64,000 nt of DNA from Gemmatimonadota bacterium (lineage in GTDB: Bacteria > Gemmatimonadota > Gemmatimonadetes > Gemmatimonadales > GWC2-71-9). Each line of letters opens with the position of its first letter. Positions within the stretch are counted from its first letter, which is position 1. Below the pieces are notes generated by a model. It saw only the letters and a program-made list of their open reading frames with translations, did no database searches and was not told where the DNA came from. Below are positions 1 through 8,498 of this stretch, one piece after another. Made by a program: the position numbers and the translations under genes. Where the stretch lies: contig QHUL01000055.1 of NCBI GenBank assembly GCA_003222115.1, positions 1-64,000 of the forward strand, read 5' to 3'.

Positions 1-297
1 GCCCCGCGTGAGCTTCGGGTTCAGCGCCTGCGCTGCCTCGAACTGATCCTCGAGTTCCTTGGCCGGGATGCCCAGCTTGGACGAGATGCCGCCGAAGCTC
101 TTGTCTGCCTTGGCCTCGGTCTTGGGCCCGCTCGCCGAGTGGCTCTGGGGCCCCGTTGTGGGATGCGCTGGCGGCGTGTGGGCCGCCGGAGCCTGCGCGT
201 GAGCCGATCGCTGCGCCGCCGCGGTCGCGTAGGCCGCAACCAGCAGCAGCGAAACCAGCGTTGCACTCGTGAACGGAATCAGCCGTGTGACCTTCAT
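1..297 (-). CDS. Secreted protein of unknown function, 3' end outside the window
   Basis: An open frame starts at ATG 297 behind a strong GGAGGA ribosome site and runs off the left edge, giving 99 visible codons. Residues 1-33 look like a signal peptide, with a basic start (MKVTR), a hydrophobic stretch (LVSLLLVAAYATA) and a likely cleavage in an Ala-Gln rich segment. A low-complexity His/Pro/Thr/Ser region follows. The last visible part (about residues 70-99, including SKLGIPAKELEDQFEAA) looks like a short helical domain that continues outside the window. I do not recognise a family. It is divergent from the gene at 437, with 139 bp between them for both promoters. Confidence 0.7.
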   Translation of the reverse strand, partial: MKVTRLIPFTSATLVSLLLVAAYATAAAQRSAHAQAPAAHTPPAHPTTGPQSHSASGPKTEAKADKSFGGISSKLGIPAKELEDQFEAAQALNPKLTRG

Positions 298-436
298 GCT
301 TCCTCCTTCGGGTTTTTTCAGACCTTCGTCAGTTAAGACCACCGGGCTGGCTCGGAGGTAACGGACGGGGGGATGCTCACCCAACGCGGGTATTAAAGTT
401 GGAACGCCGACACACGAAGGCGATTCGATCTGAGAC

Positions 437-1273
437 ATGGACCGCACGACCGAGATTCTCATCCTGCTGTGCATCCTCGGCTCCGCCGCTGCGAGCGCGC
501 AGTCCGGGGCCAGTGCCGGCGTGACGGCGGGCGCCGCCAAGCTCAGCGACACGCGCTCCGAGCAGGCGCTCACCGGGATCGTCCAGCTGCAACCCCGGCC
601 GTGGCTCACCCTGTCGGCGCTTCCGGCGCTGGTGCACGTCTCGGATGAGGTGAGCGGCCGTCCGGTGTCGAGCAGCGGCCCCGGGGACTTTCCGCTCGTC
701 GTGGGGGCGGCAACGGCGTTCCGGGCGGAGTGGTCGCCGAGCGTCGGCGCGGCACTGATCGTGACTCTGCCCGTCGGGGACGCGGCGTGCGGGCTCGGCG
801 CCGGCCAGGCGGCGGTCGGGGCGAACGTGGCCGCCGGTCTCTCGCCGAGCGACCGCCTGCACCTCTGGGCAGGCGCGAGCCGCAACGTCTCCGGCCTGGC
901 CACCCAATCGACGCTCAGCGCGCCGCGCTCCACCGCGCTCCGCCTGGACGCGGGTTACGACCTGGCGAGACGCTTGAGAGCGAGCGCGTCGTTCGCCGCA
1001 GATGTGGGACAGGCGGATCCCACCCAGGCGCTGTCCCGAATGATCGGCGCGGGTGCGGCGTATACGATCGCGGGTCCGCTGATGCTGGTGATCGACGGCG
1101 GCCACGGCCTCACGTCCTCCTCACCGCGCTGGGTGCTCTCCCTCGGCCTCGGCACGGCGTTCGCGAGCACGTCGCTCGTGAGCCCGGCGTCGCCGCTGGG
1201 GCGGCAGCAGACCAGTTTTGGAGGTGGTGTGAACCGGGGCAGTGGCTCCGGGAAGACCGGCGGCTGCCCCTGA
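437..1273 (+). CDS. Putative outer-membrane beta-barrel protein
   Basis: This 278-residue protein has an N-terminal signal peptide (MDRTTEILILLCILGSAAASAQS, cleaved after about residue 21). The rest alternates polar and hydrophobic residues in stretches typical of transmembrane beta strands (for example RPWLTLSALPALVHV and WSPSVGAALIVTLPVG), with turns rich in Gly, Asp and Ser. That pattern resembles outer-membrane 'transporter' barrels, but I see no diagnostic motif. The last 35 residues are a Gly/Ser-rich tail. It precedes the amidohydrolase gene by 37 bp on the same strand. Function unknown; localisation is inferred from composition. Confidence 0.7.
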   Translation: MDRTTEILILLCILGSAAASAQSGASAGVTAGAAKLSDTRSEQALTGIVQLQPRPWLTLSALPALVHVSDEVSGRPVSSSGPGDFPLVVGAATAFRAEWSPSVGAALIVTLPVGDAACGLGAGQAAVGANVAAGLSPSDRLHLWAGASRNVSGLATQSTLSAPRSTALRLDAGYDLARRLRASASFAADVGQADPTQALSRMIGAGAAYTIAGPLMLVIDGGHGLTSSSPRWVLSLGLGTAFASTSLVSPASPLGRQQTSFGGGVNRGSGSGKTGGCP

Positions 1274-1310
1274 CCGAGGGTCGCGGGGCGGGCCTCGCGG
1301 GGCCAACTTA

Positions 1311-3062
1311 ATGCGCATGGACCTTCCCGCTCTCACCACGCTGCTCGTGACCCTGCGCCTTTCGGGCGTGGCTCAGGGCACGCCCATGGAAGCGTTCCGC
1401 GGCAACATCGCGGCCATCCACGCGCGCGACCGCGCGGCCTACCTCTCTCACTACCTCCACACCCCCGAGCTCGCGCGCGTCGGGCCCGACGGCCTGCGGC
1501 TGGGTTACGACGAGTTCGCCCGCGGCGCGGGGGAGGGTTGGCCGGACACGCTGGTCGCGACGCACCTCCGCATCGTGGCGGTCTCCCCGGATGTCGCCTA
1601 CGGCGTGTACCGCTACCGCGTCGTGGACACGAGCGGCAGCGCGCGCGGCGTGAGCGAGCGCGTGTTCGTGCGCACGCCGGCGGGCTGGAAGGTGGCGGTG
1701 ACGACGGCCTTCCCCACGCCGGGCGCCGCGCCGCCACCGACCGCGTTCATCGGCGCCACCCTGGTGGACGGGACCGGCGCCGCTCCGGTGCGCAACGCCG
1801 TGGTGTTGATGCGGGACGGCCGGGTCGCCTGCGCGGGCCCGCGCGCCGCCTGCCCCGTCCCTCCCGACGCCGACACCGTGAGCGCGGCGGGGAAGTGGAT
1901 CATCCCCGGCCTCGTCGACACGCACGTGCATTTCTCCCAGTCGGGCTGGGTGGACGGACGGCCCGACGCCCTCGACCTGCGCGAGCAGTACCCGTACGAC
2001 CAGGTGGAGGCCGACCTGCACGCACGCCCCGAGCGGTTTTTCCGCTCCTACCTGTGCAGCGGCGTCACCTCGGTGTTCGACGTCGGGGGGTATCCGTGGA
2101 CGCTCGACCTCCAGGCGCGTACCGCGCACAGCACTACCGCACCCCGCGTGCTGTCCGCCGGCCCGCTCCTTTCCACGATCGACTTCTGGCTCAACCTGCC
2201 CGACCAGCGCCAGTTCATCTACATGGCGGACGACGCCACGGTGCGGCAGGCCGTGCGCGCCCACAAGGCGTGGGGCGCCGCGGCGATGAAGGTGTGGTAC
2301 ATCATGCCGCCCCAGCCGCCCGACACCGCGCGTGTGTCCGCGCTCGTCGCCGCCGCCGGCGACGAGGCCCGGAAGGTCGGGCTGCCGCTCATCGTGCACG
2401 CCACCGGGCTGTGGGAGGCGAAGGACGCCCTGCGCGCGGGAGCGCGGGTGCTCGTGCACTCGGTGTGGTCCGCGCCGGTGGACGACGAGTTCCTCGCGCT
2501 GGCGCGGCGCGCGGGGACGATCTACGCGCCGACGCTCATGGTTCCCGACGGCTACCGCCAGGTGGCGGCGCGGCGGTTCGAGCGCGACCGGCAGCCGCTC
2601 GAGTGCGTGGATCCGGGAACTCGTGCCAAGGCCCTCGCAACGGACAGCGTCGCGCCCGCGAAGCGCCCCACCACCGCCGCCCTCGAGCAGCGAGCCGCGC
2701 GGACGGCGCAGGGACTGGCGCTGGGGCTGGCGAACCTCAAGCGGGTGCACGACGCGGGGATCCCCATCGCGCTCGGGACCGACGCAGGCAACCCGCTCAC
2801 GTTGCATGGGGCGTCCGTGTTCATGGAGCTCGAGGCGATGCAGGCGGCGGGGCTCACCCCGCTCGAGGTGCTCGTGGCGGCGACGCGCACCGGGGCCCGC
2901 GCCCTGGAACTCGACAGCACGGGCACGGTGACGGCCGGCGCCACGGCGGACCTCGTCGTGCTGGACGCGGACCCGCTCGCGGACATCAAGAACGTCCGGC
3001 GCATCGCGCTCGTGGTGCGGCGGGGCGAGGTGTACACGCGGCGCGAGCTCGAGTACCGCTAG
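1311..3062 (+). CDS. Exported NTF2-like / amidohydrolase fusion
   Basis: The start is taken at ATG 1311 rather than an upstream in-frame codon that would overlap the previous gene, giving 583 residues. Residues 1-23 form a weak signal peptide. Residues about 25-140 read as an NTF2/SnoaL-like cone (MEAFRGNIAAIHARDRAAYL at its start, ending ERVFVRTPAGWKVAVTTAF). From about residue 150 an imidazolonepropionase-like amidohydrolase follows. Metal-ligand candidates are His205/His207 (DTHVHF), Lys about 326 (MKVW), His about 363 (VHAT), His about 383 (VHSV) and Asp about 491 (GTDAG). All core ligands are present, so a metal-dependent C-N hydrolase is expected; the substrate is unknown. Family members of this layout are usually secreted. 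Confidence 0.85.
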   Translation: MRMDLPALTTLLVTLRLSGVAQGTPMEAFRGNIAAIHARDRAAYLSHYLHTPELARVGPDGLRLGYDEFARGAGEGWPDTLVATHLRIVAVSPDVAYGVYRYRVVDTSGSARGVSERVFVRTPAGWKVAVTTAFPTPGAAPPPTAFIGATLVDGTGAAPVRNAVVLMRDGRVACAGPRAACPVPPDADTVSAAGKWIIPGLVDTHVHFSQSGWVDGRPDALDLREQYPYDQVEADLHARPERFFRSYLCSGVTSVFDVGGYPWTLDLQARTAHSTTAPRVLSAGPLLSTIDFWLNLPDQRQFIYMADDATVRQAVRAHKAWGAAAMKVWYIMPPQPPDTARVSALVAAAGDEARKVGLPLIVHATGLWEAKDALRAGARVLVHSVWSAPVDDEFLALARRAGTIYAPTLMVPDGYRQVAARRFERDRQPLECVDPGTRAKALATDSVAPAKRPTTAALEQRAARTAQGLALGLANLKRVHDAGIPIALGTDAGNPLTLHGASVFMELEAMQAAGLTPLEVLVAATRTGARALELDSTGTVTAGATADLVVLDADPLADIKNVRRIALVVRRGEVYTRRELEYR

Positions 3063-3107
3063 GCCTCGCTCCTTGACGCGCCCCCACCCCGCGAACGTGA
3101 TTCAGGT

Positions 3108-3605
3108 GTGACCACCGCGAGCCTGCCCGCCGGCCTGACCATCGGCCCGCTCACGAGCGACGCGGACGCGCGGGAATGCGCGCACCTCATGGCCACGTCC
3201 GACCCGTGGATCACCCTCGGGCGGGGTTACGAGGACTCGCTGCGCATCGTGAGCGATCCCACACGTGAAGTGTACGTGGCGAAGGCCCAGGGCGAGCTCG
3301 CGGGCTTCCTGATCCTCTCGATGACGGGACCTTTCGTCGGCTACGTCCAGACGCTGTGCGTCCACCCCGACCACCAGCGCCGGGGCGTCGGCACGTTGCT
3401 GTTGCGGTTCGCCGAGGAGCGCATCTTCCGCGAGTCACCCAACGTGTTCCTGTGCGTGTCGTCCTTCAACACGGACGCCAGGCGGCTGTACCACCGGCTC
3501 GGCTACGACGTGGTGGGCGAGCTGACGGACTACCTCGTACGCGGCCACTCCGAGATCCTGCTCCGCAAGACGATCGGCCCGCTCGCGGGGTTCCGCAGCG
3601 GCTGA
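3108..3605 (+). CDS. GNAT family N-acetyltransferase
   Basis: This 165-residue protein starts at GTG 3108. It carries the GNAT acetyl-CoA binding motif A (VHPDHQRRGVGTLLLRF, about residues 85-101) preceded by a hydrophobic beta strand (GYVQTLCV), and ends with the motif B type segment NTDARRLYHRLGYDVVGE. These match RimI/YhbS-type acetyltransferases that transfer acetyl from acetyl-CoA to a protein or small-molecule amine. Nothing in the sequence identifies the substrate. It lies 45 bp after the amidohydrolase and 38 bp before the M28 peptidase on the same strand. Confidence 0.85.
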   Translation: MTTASLPAGLTIGPLTSDADARECAHLMATSDPWITLGRGYEDSLRIVSDPTREVYVAKAQGELAGFLILSMTGPFVGYVQTLCVHPDHQRRGVGTLLLRFAEERIFRESPNVFLCVSSFNTDARRLYHRLGYDVVGELTDYLVRGHSEILLRKTIGPLAGFRSG

Positions 3606-3643
3606 GCGTCAGTTCACATCGTCTCCCTTTCAACGAGGTGCGT

Positions 3644-5917
3644 ATGCGTGCCTTCGCTCTGCCGATCGCGTGCTCGGTCCTCGGCGCCCTGCTGGTCGCG
3701 GCGGCGCCGCGACCGCTGGAGGAGCTACGGGGGTTCAGCGCCCGCGCGACCCGGGACGAGCGCGACTGGGAGGCGAAGCTCCAGGCGATCCCGAGCAGCG
3801 ACAGCATGCGCTCGTACATGCGCCGCCTCTCGGCCCGGCCGCACCACGTGGGCTCGCCCTACGACAAGGCGAACGCCGAGTGGCTGCTCGCCCAGTTCAA
3901 GGAGTGGGGCTGGCAGGCGCAGATCGAGACGTTCGACGTGCTGTTCCCCACCCCGCGCGAGCGGGCGGTCGAGCTCGTGGCGCCCACCCGCTTCGTCGCC
4001 AAGCTCCAGGAGCCGCCCGTGCCCGGCGACCCCACGTCCGGCCAGCAGAACGAGCAGCTCCCCACCTACAACGCCTATTCCACGGACGGCGACGTCACCG
4101 GGCCGCTCGTCTACGTGAACTACGGCGTGCCCGGAGATTACGAGCAGCTCGAGCGCCTCGGGGTTTCCGTCCAGGGCGCGATCGTGATCGCGCGCTACGG
4201 CGGGTCGTGGCGCGGCATCAAGCCCAAGGTCGCGGCCGAGCACGGAGCGGTGGGATGCCTCATCTACTCCGATCCCCGGGACGACGGCTACCGGCAGGGC
4301 GATGTGTACCCGCAGGGCCCCTGGCGGCCGCGGGACGGCGTGCAGCGCGGCAGCGTGGCCGACATGCCACGCTATCCCGGCGATCCCCTGACCCCGGGCG
4401 TCGGCGCGACGCCGGGCGCCAAACGGCTGTCGCTCGCCGAGGCGCAGACGATCACCAAGATCCCGGTGCTGCCGATTTCCTACGGCGACGCGCAGCCGCT
4501 GCTCGCGGCGCTGCGCGGCCCCATGGCGCCCGACGCCTGGCGCGGCGCGCTGCCCCTCACGTATCGCATCGGCCCCGGCCCGGCGAAGGTCCACCTCCGG
4601 GTCAAGTCCGACTGGAGCACCAAGCCGCTGTACGACGTGATCGCGCGGCTGCCGGGCGCGAGCGCGGCGGACCAATGGATCATGCGGGGCAACCATCACG
4701 ACGCCTGGGTGAACGGCGCCCAGGATCCCATCTCGGGGCTCGTGCCGCTGCTCGAGGAGGCGCGCGCCCTGGGACAGCTCGCCCGTCAGGGGTGGAAGCC
4801 GCGGCGCACGATCATCTACGCCGCCTGGGACGGCGAGGAGCCGGGCCTGCTCGGCTCGACCGAGTGGGTCGAGGCGCACGGGGACGAGCTGCGGCAGCAC
4901 GGAGCGGTCTACATCAACTCGGACGTGAACAGCCGGGGCTATCTCCTGGCGGCAGGGTCGCACGCGCTGCAGCGCCTCGTGAACGACGTGGCGAAGGACA
5001 TCGTCGACCCCGAGACCAAACTCTCGGTGTGGAAGCGCGCCCAGCTGCGGGAGATCGCCGAGACGGACTCGGCCGAGCGCCGTCGTGAGATCCGCCAGGC
5101 GGTCGATCTGCGCATCGACGCCCTCGGCTCCGGCTCGGATTACACGCCGTTCCTGCAGCATGCCGGCGTCGCCACGCTAGACCTGCGCTACGGGGGCGAA
5201 GGGGGCGGCGGCATCTACCACTCGATCTATGACGACTTCCACTGGTTCACGACGTTCGACGACAGCGCGTTCGTCTACGGCCGCGCGCTCGCCCAGACGG
5301 TGGGCACCGCTGTACTCCGCCTCGCGAACGCCGAGGTGCTGCCGTTGGAGTTCGGCGGGCTCGCGGAGACCGTGGGCCGCTACGCGGGCGAGCTGAAGCA
5401 GCTGCTCAAGAGCAGGCAGGAGCAGGCGCGCGAGCGGAACCGCCAGATCGAGGAGGGCGTCTTCACGGCGACGGCGGACCCCCGCGAGCCGTTCGTCCCG
5501 CCGCAGCCGGAGGAGGTGCCGCCGCACCTCGACTTCGCGCCGCTCGACAACGCCGTGGACGCGCTCACCAAGAGCGCCCAGCGCTACGAGCAGGCGTTCG
5601 CGCGGGCGCAGGGGGACAGCGGCAAGCCGCTCGCCCGCCCCGAGGCCCAGGCGCTGAACGCGCTGCTCATGCAGAGCGAGCGCACCCTGACGAGCGCCGA
5701 AGGCCTGCCGCGGCGCCCCTGGTTCCGCCACCAGCTGTACGCGCCCGGCTTCTACACGGGCTACGGAGTGAAGACGATGCCGGGCGTGCGCGAGGCCATC
5801 GAGCAGAAGAACTGGAAGGAGGCGGACGACCAGATCGGCCGCGTCGCGCAGACGCTCACCGCCGAGGCGGCGCTGCTCGACCGGGCGACGGCAGCGGCGG
5901 AGGCGCTCGCGCGGTAG
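3644..5917 (+). CDS. M28 metallopeptidase, glutamate carboxypeptidase II-like
   Basis: The 757-residue product starts at ATG 3644 after GAGGTG and has a signal peptide (MRAFALPIACSVLGALLVAAAP). The order matches glutamate carboxypeptidase II/transferrin-receptor relatives: an N-terminal protease part, a PA-domain insertion (about residues 120-300) and the M28 catalytic domain. By alignment of motifs the zinc ligands are His351 (GNHHDAW), Asp361 (QDPISG), Glu399 (DGEEPGLLGSTEW, with Glu398 as general base), Asp427 (NSDVNS) and His526 (IYHSIYDD), so the di-zinc site is intact. A C-terminal helical domain resembles the TFR dimerisation domain. The expected role is an exocytoplasmic carboxy- or aminopeptidase releasing amino acids from peptides. 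Confidence 0.92.
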   Translation: MRAFALPIACSVLGALLVAAAPRPLEELRGFSARATRDERDWEAKLQAIPSSDSMRSYMRRLSARPHHVGSPYDKANAEWLLAQFKEWGWQAQIETFDVLFPTPRERAVELVAPTRFVAKLQEPPVPGDPTSGQQNEQLPTYNAYSTDGDVTGPLVYVNYGVPGDYEQLERLGVSVQGAIVIARYGGSWRGIKPKVAAEHGAVGCLIYSDPRDDGYRQGDVYPQGPWRPRDGVQRGSVADMPRYPGDPLTPGVGATPGAKRLSLAEAQTITKIPVLPISYGDAQPLLAALRGPMAPDAWRGALPLTYRIGPGPAKVHLRVKSDWSTKPLYDVIARLPGASAADQWIMRGNHHDAWVNGAQDPISGLVPLLEEARALGQLARQGWKPRRTIIYAAWDGEEPGLLGSTEWVEAHGDELRQHGAVYINSDVNSRGYLLAAGSHALQRLVNDVAKDIVDPETKLSVWKRAQLREIAETDSAERRREIRQAVDLRIDALGSGSDYTPFLQHAGVATLDLRYGGEGGGGIYHSIYDDFHWFTTFDDSAFVYGRALAQTVGTAVLRLANAEVLPLEFGGLAETVGRYAGELKQLLKSRQEQARERNRQIEEGVFTATADPREPFVPPQPEEVPPHLDFAPLDNAVDALTKSAQRYEQAFARAQGDSGKPLARPEAQALNALLMQSERTLTSAEGLPRRPWFRHQLYAPGFYTGYGVKTMPGVREAIEQKNWKEADDQIGRVAQTLTAEAALLDRATAAAEALAR

Positions 5918-5977
5918 GGGTTGACTCGGAAGCGTGAGCCCGGCGACAATGCGAGCAGTCTCTGCATCGGAGGTGGC

Positions 5978-6325
5978 ATGAAGCAGGCAGCCGTTTTCGC
6001 AATCACCGGCGTGCTCGCCGGCTCGCTCGCGGGCGTCGCTCAGCAGGCGGCCCCCCAACCGGCCGTGCCCTACACCTACCAGGGCACCGTCCACTCGGTG
6101 CAGGCGAAGACCGGTACGCTCGAGCTCATCACGGGCGTGGGGCATGCCCTGCGTCTCGTGCGGATGAGCGTCCCGACCGGAGTGCGGGTCGCCGGCACGG
6201 CCGCCGCAGGGGCCTCGGGCGGCGTGATGGGCGTGCAGCCCGGCGACGTGGTGCGCGTCGTGTGCCACCGCGCGGGCGGGAGGCTCGTCGCCGACAAGGT
6301 CGAGAAGCTGGAGCCCACGCGGTGA
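5978..6325 (+). CDS. Small secreted protein of unknown function
   Basis: ATG 5978 follows a good ribosome site (GGAGGTGGC), so the longer upstream reading is rejected. The product has 115 residues with a clear signal peptide (MKQAAVFAITGVLAGSLAGVAQQ). The mature part, about 90 residues, contains YQGTVHSVQAKTGTLELITG and GVQPGDVVRVVC, a small all-beta pattern resembling OB-type or DUF5666-like domains. Its TGA overlaps the GTG of the di-haem lipoprotein (GTGA), which implies coupled translation and possibly a shared periplasmic task. No specific family is assigned. Confidence 0.75.
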   Translation: MKQAAVFAITGVLAGSLAGVAQQAAPQPAVPYTYQGTVHSVQAKTGTLELITGVGHALRLVRMSVPTGVRVAGTAAAGASGGVMGVQPGDVVRVVCHRAGGRLVADKVEKLEPTR

Positions 6326-7470
6326 GCAGCCCCGGGGCCGCGGCGGCCCTCTGGCTCGCGGCCTTCGCCTTCGCCGGCTGCAGGGTCGTCAAGCCGGGAG
6401 ATCCGCTGCTGGGGCTCACCCGCGAGCAGCGCGACCGCTTCGAGCGGGGACGCGCGGTGTTCGACAGCGTGTTCACGCCCGAGACCGGCCTGGGCCCGCT
6501 CTTCAACTCGACGGCCTGCGGCGAGTGTCACGAGGATCCGAAGAGCGGCGGCACCGGCGACGAGGTCGAGGTGCACGCGACGGCGTTCCGCGGCGGCGTG
6601 TGCGACCCGCTGGTGCAGGAAGGCGGGCCCGTCATTCAACAGCACACCACCCCCGCCCTCAAGCAGGCGCTCGGGATCGACGCGGAGCCGTTCCCGCCGT
6701 CGGCGACGGCGCGCGCCATGCGGACCACGCCCGTGATCTTCGGGCGCGGCCTGCTCGATCTCGTGCCCGACTCGGTCATCCTGTCCTACGCCGATCCTGA
6801 CGACAAGAACCACGACGGCATCTCGGGCCGCGTCAACCGCAACGTGGACGGGCGGATCGGCCGGTTCGGCCGCAAGGCCCTCGTCCCCACGCTGCGCGAG
6901 TTCAACGACGGCGCCTTTGTCGCCGAGCAGGGCGTGACCAATCCCTCCGTCCCGACGGAAGAGACGATCGGCGGCAAGCCGATCCCCGGGGGCGTCGATC
7001 CCGTGGCGGACCCGGAGATCAACCAGGACCAGCTCGACCTCACGAACGACTTTGTCCGCTTCCTGGGCGCGCCGACACCCGAGCGGCTGGGAGGCGAGGG
7101 CCGCCGGGGCCGCGAGATCTTCTCCCGCATCGGCTGCGCCGCCTGCCACGTCCCGATGCTCCGGACGGGCGCCAGTCCGGTCGCGGCGCTGCGCTCCAAG
7201 GACGTCGCGGCCTACACGGACCTGCTGCTGCACGACATGGGCCCCGACCTGGCCGACATCTGCCTCGGCCTCGCCACGCCGGCCGAGTTCCGGACGGAGC
7301 CGCTCATCGGGCTGCGCTCCGTCAAGACGTTCCTGCACGACGGCCGCGCCGCGACCCCCGAGCAGGCGATCCAGGACCATGGGGGCGAGGCGGCGGGGGC
7401 GCGCGACCGGTTCCAGGCCCTGCCGCCCGCCGAGCGCCAGGCCTTGATCGCATTTCTCAAGTCGCTGTAA
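6322..7470 (+). CDS. Di-haem c-type cytochrome lipoprotein (DUF1111/di-haem oxidoreductase type)
   Basis: The start is GTG 6322, overlapping the preceding stop, and the product has 382 residues. The N-terminus is a lipoprotein signal with a plausible lipobox (AFAGC, Cys about residue 20). Two haem-binding CxxCH motifs are visible: CGECH (about residue 71) and CAACH (about residue 273). The segments LFNSTACGECHEDPKSGGTG and FLHDGRAATPEQAI are typical of the DUF1111 'di-haem oxidoreductase, putative peroxidase' family, related to MauG and cytochrome c peroxidases. It probably performs electron transfer or peroxide reduction in the periplasm, anchored by lipid. The electron donor and substrate are unknown. 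Confidence 0.85.
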   Translation: MSSPGAAAALWLAAFAFAGCRVVKPGDPLLGLTREQRDRFERGRAVFDSVFTPETGLGPLFNSTACGECHEDPKSGGTGDEVEVHATAFRGGVCDPLVQEGGPVIQQHTTPALKQALGIDAEPFPPSATARAMRTTPVIFGRGLLDLVPDSVILSYADPDDKNHDGISGRVNRNVDGRIGRFGRKALVPTLREFNDGAFVAEQGVTNPSVPTEETIGGKPIPGGVDPVADPEINQDQLDLTNDFVRFLGAPTPERLGGEGRRGREIFSRIGCAACHVPMLRTGASPVAALRSKDVAAYTDLLLHDMGPDLADICLGLATPAEFRTEPLIGLRSVKTFLHDGRAATPEQAIQDHGGEAAGARDRFQALPPAERQALIAFLKSL

Positions 7471-7550
7471 GCATTTGCAACGGGGCCTTGAACACCCCGG
7501 CGGGGGGTGATTAGCATCTCTCCGCCGATAACCCGACGCGCCCAACGCTG

Positions 7551-8498
7551 ATGCCTCTCCTCTCCCTAAACGGGGTCTCCAAGCGGTTCGCTGGTGTGAC
7601 CGCGGTCGACCAGGTGTCGTTCGCCGTCGATCGCGGTCAGGTGGTCGGTTTTCTCGGGCCCAACGGCGCGGGGAAGACGACGACGATGCGCCTGATCACG
7701 CAGTTCTACGAGCCCGACGAGGGCGCCATCACGCTGGACGGCACGCCGCTCGCCGTGGCGGCGCGCGAGGCGAAGCGCCGCATCGGCTACCTGGCCGAGA
7801 ACAACCCGCTGTACGAAGAGATGCTGGTCGCGGATTACCTCGCCTTTATCGCCGACCTGCGCGAGCTCGGCGGCGCGAGTCGCGCCCGGTCGCTCGACGA
7901 GGCCGTCACCGCGACGGGGATCGACGGGGTGTTCTACCGGCCGATCGGCGAGCTGTCAAAGGGCTACCGCCAGCGCGTCGGGCTGGCGCAGGCGATCCTC
8001 CACCGGCCCGACCTGTTGGTCCTCGACGAGCCGACGGAGGGCCTCGACCCGAACCAGCGGGTGGAGATCCGCCAGCTCATCGGCACCCTGGGGCGCGACC
8101 GCACGGTGCTGCTCTCGACCCACGTGCTCTCGGAGGTGCAGCAGAGCTGCTCGCGCCTCCTGATCATCAGCCGCGGCAAGATCGTGGCCGACGGTCCCGT
8201 GGATCGCCTGATCGAGCGCGCGTCGGGTGCCGTCGAGATCGCGGTCGAGGCCGCAGGCGACGGGATCGCGCAGGCGCTGCACGGCCTTCCCGGCGCGCGC
8301 AACGTAGCGGTGTCGCGCACGGGCGGCGACGGGCGCGTCGCCCTGACCCTCACCGCCGACCGCACCGCCGACCTGCGGCCCGAGATCTTCGCCCTCGCGA
8401 AAGCACGCGGCTGGACGCTGTACGAGCTGCACCAGGAGACCGGGAGCCTCGAGGAGCTGTTCCGCCAGCTCACGGCCGGCGGGGAGGCCGAGACGTGA
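7551..8498 (+). CDS. ABC transporter ATP-binding protein (GldA-like)
   Basis: This 315-residue ATPase has Walker A (GPNGAGKTT, about residues 38-46), the signature LSKGYRQRVGLAQ, Walker B (LLVLDEPTEGLDP) and the H-loop STHVLSE. The roughly 75-residue tail after the ATPase core is typical of ABC-2 exporters of the GldA/NatA/CcmA type. The last 4 bp overlap the start of the permease gene, so the ATPase, GldF-GldG fusion and DUF4340 protein form one translationally coupled operon. In gliding Bacteroidetes GldA acts with GldF and GldG, but homologous sets occur in non-gliding bacteria, and the exported substrate is not known. Confidence 0.92.
   Translation: MPLLSLNGVSKRFAGVTAVDQVSFAVDRGQVVGFLGPNGAGKTTTMRLITQFYEPDEGAITLDGTPLAVAAREAKRRIGYLAENNPLYEEMLVADYLAFIADLRELGGASRARSLDEAVTATGIDGVFYRPIGELSKGYRQRVGLAQAILHRPDLLVLDEPTEGLDPNQRVEIRQLIGTLGRDRTVLLSTHVLSEVQQSCSRLLIISRGKIVADGPVDRLIERASGAVEIAVEAAGDGIAQALHGLPGARNVAVSRTGGDGRVALTLTADRTADLRPEIFALAKARGWTLYELHQETGSLEELFRQLTAGGEAET

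Noticed and set aside
3725-5161. Very long antisense and alternate-frame open frames throughout the window
   Set aside because: GC-rich coding DNA generates long shadow frames; their products are Arg/Ala/Gly-rich without domains and overlap well-supported genes.
7488-7517. Promoter TTGAAC-17-TTAGCA before the ABC ATPase gene
   Set aside because: The spacer is a CACCCC/GGGGTG hairpin and the -10 match is poor; the signal is not strong enough to annotate.
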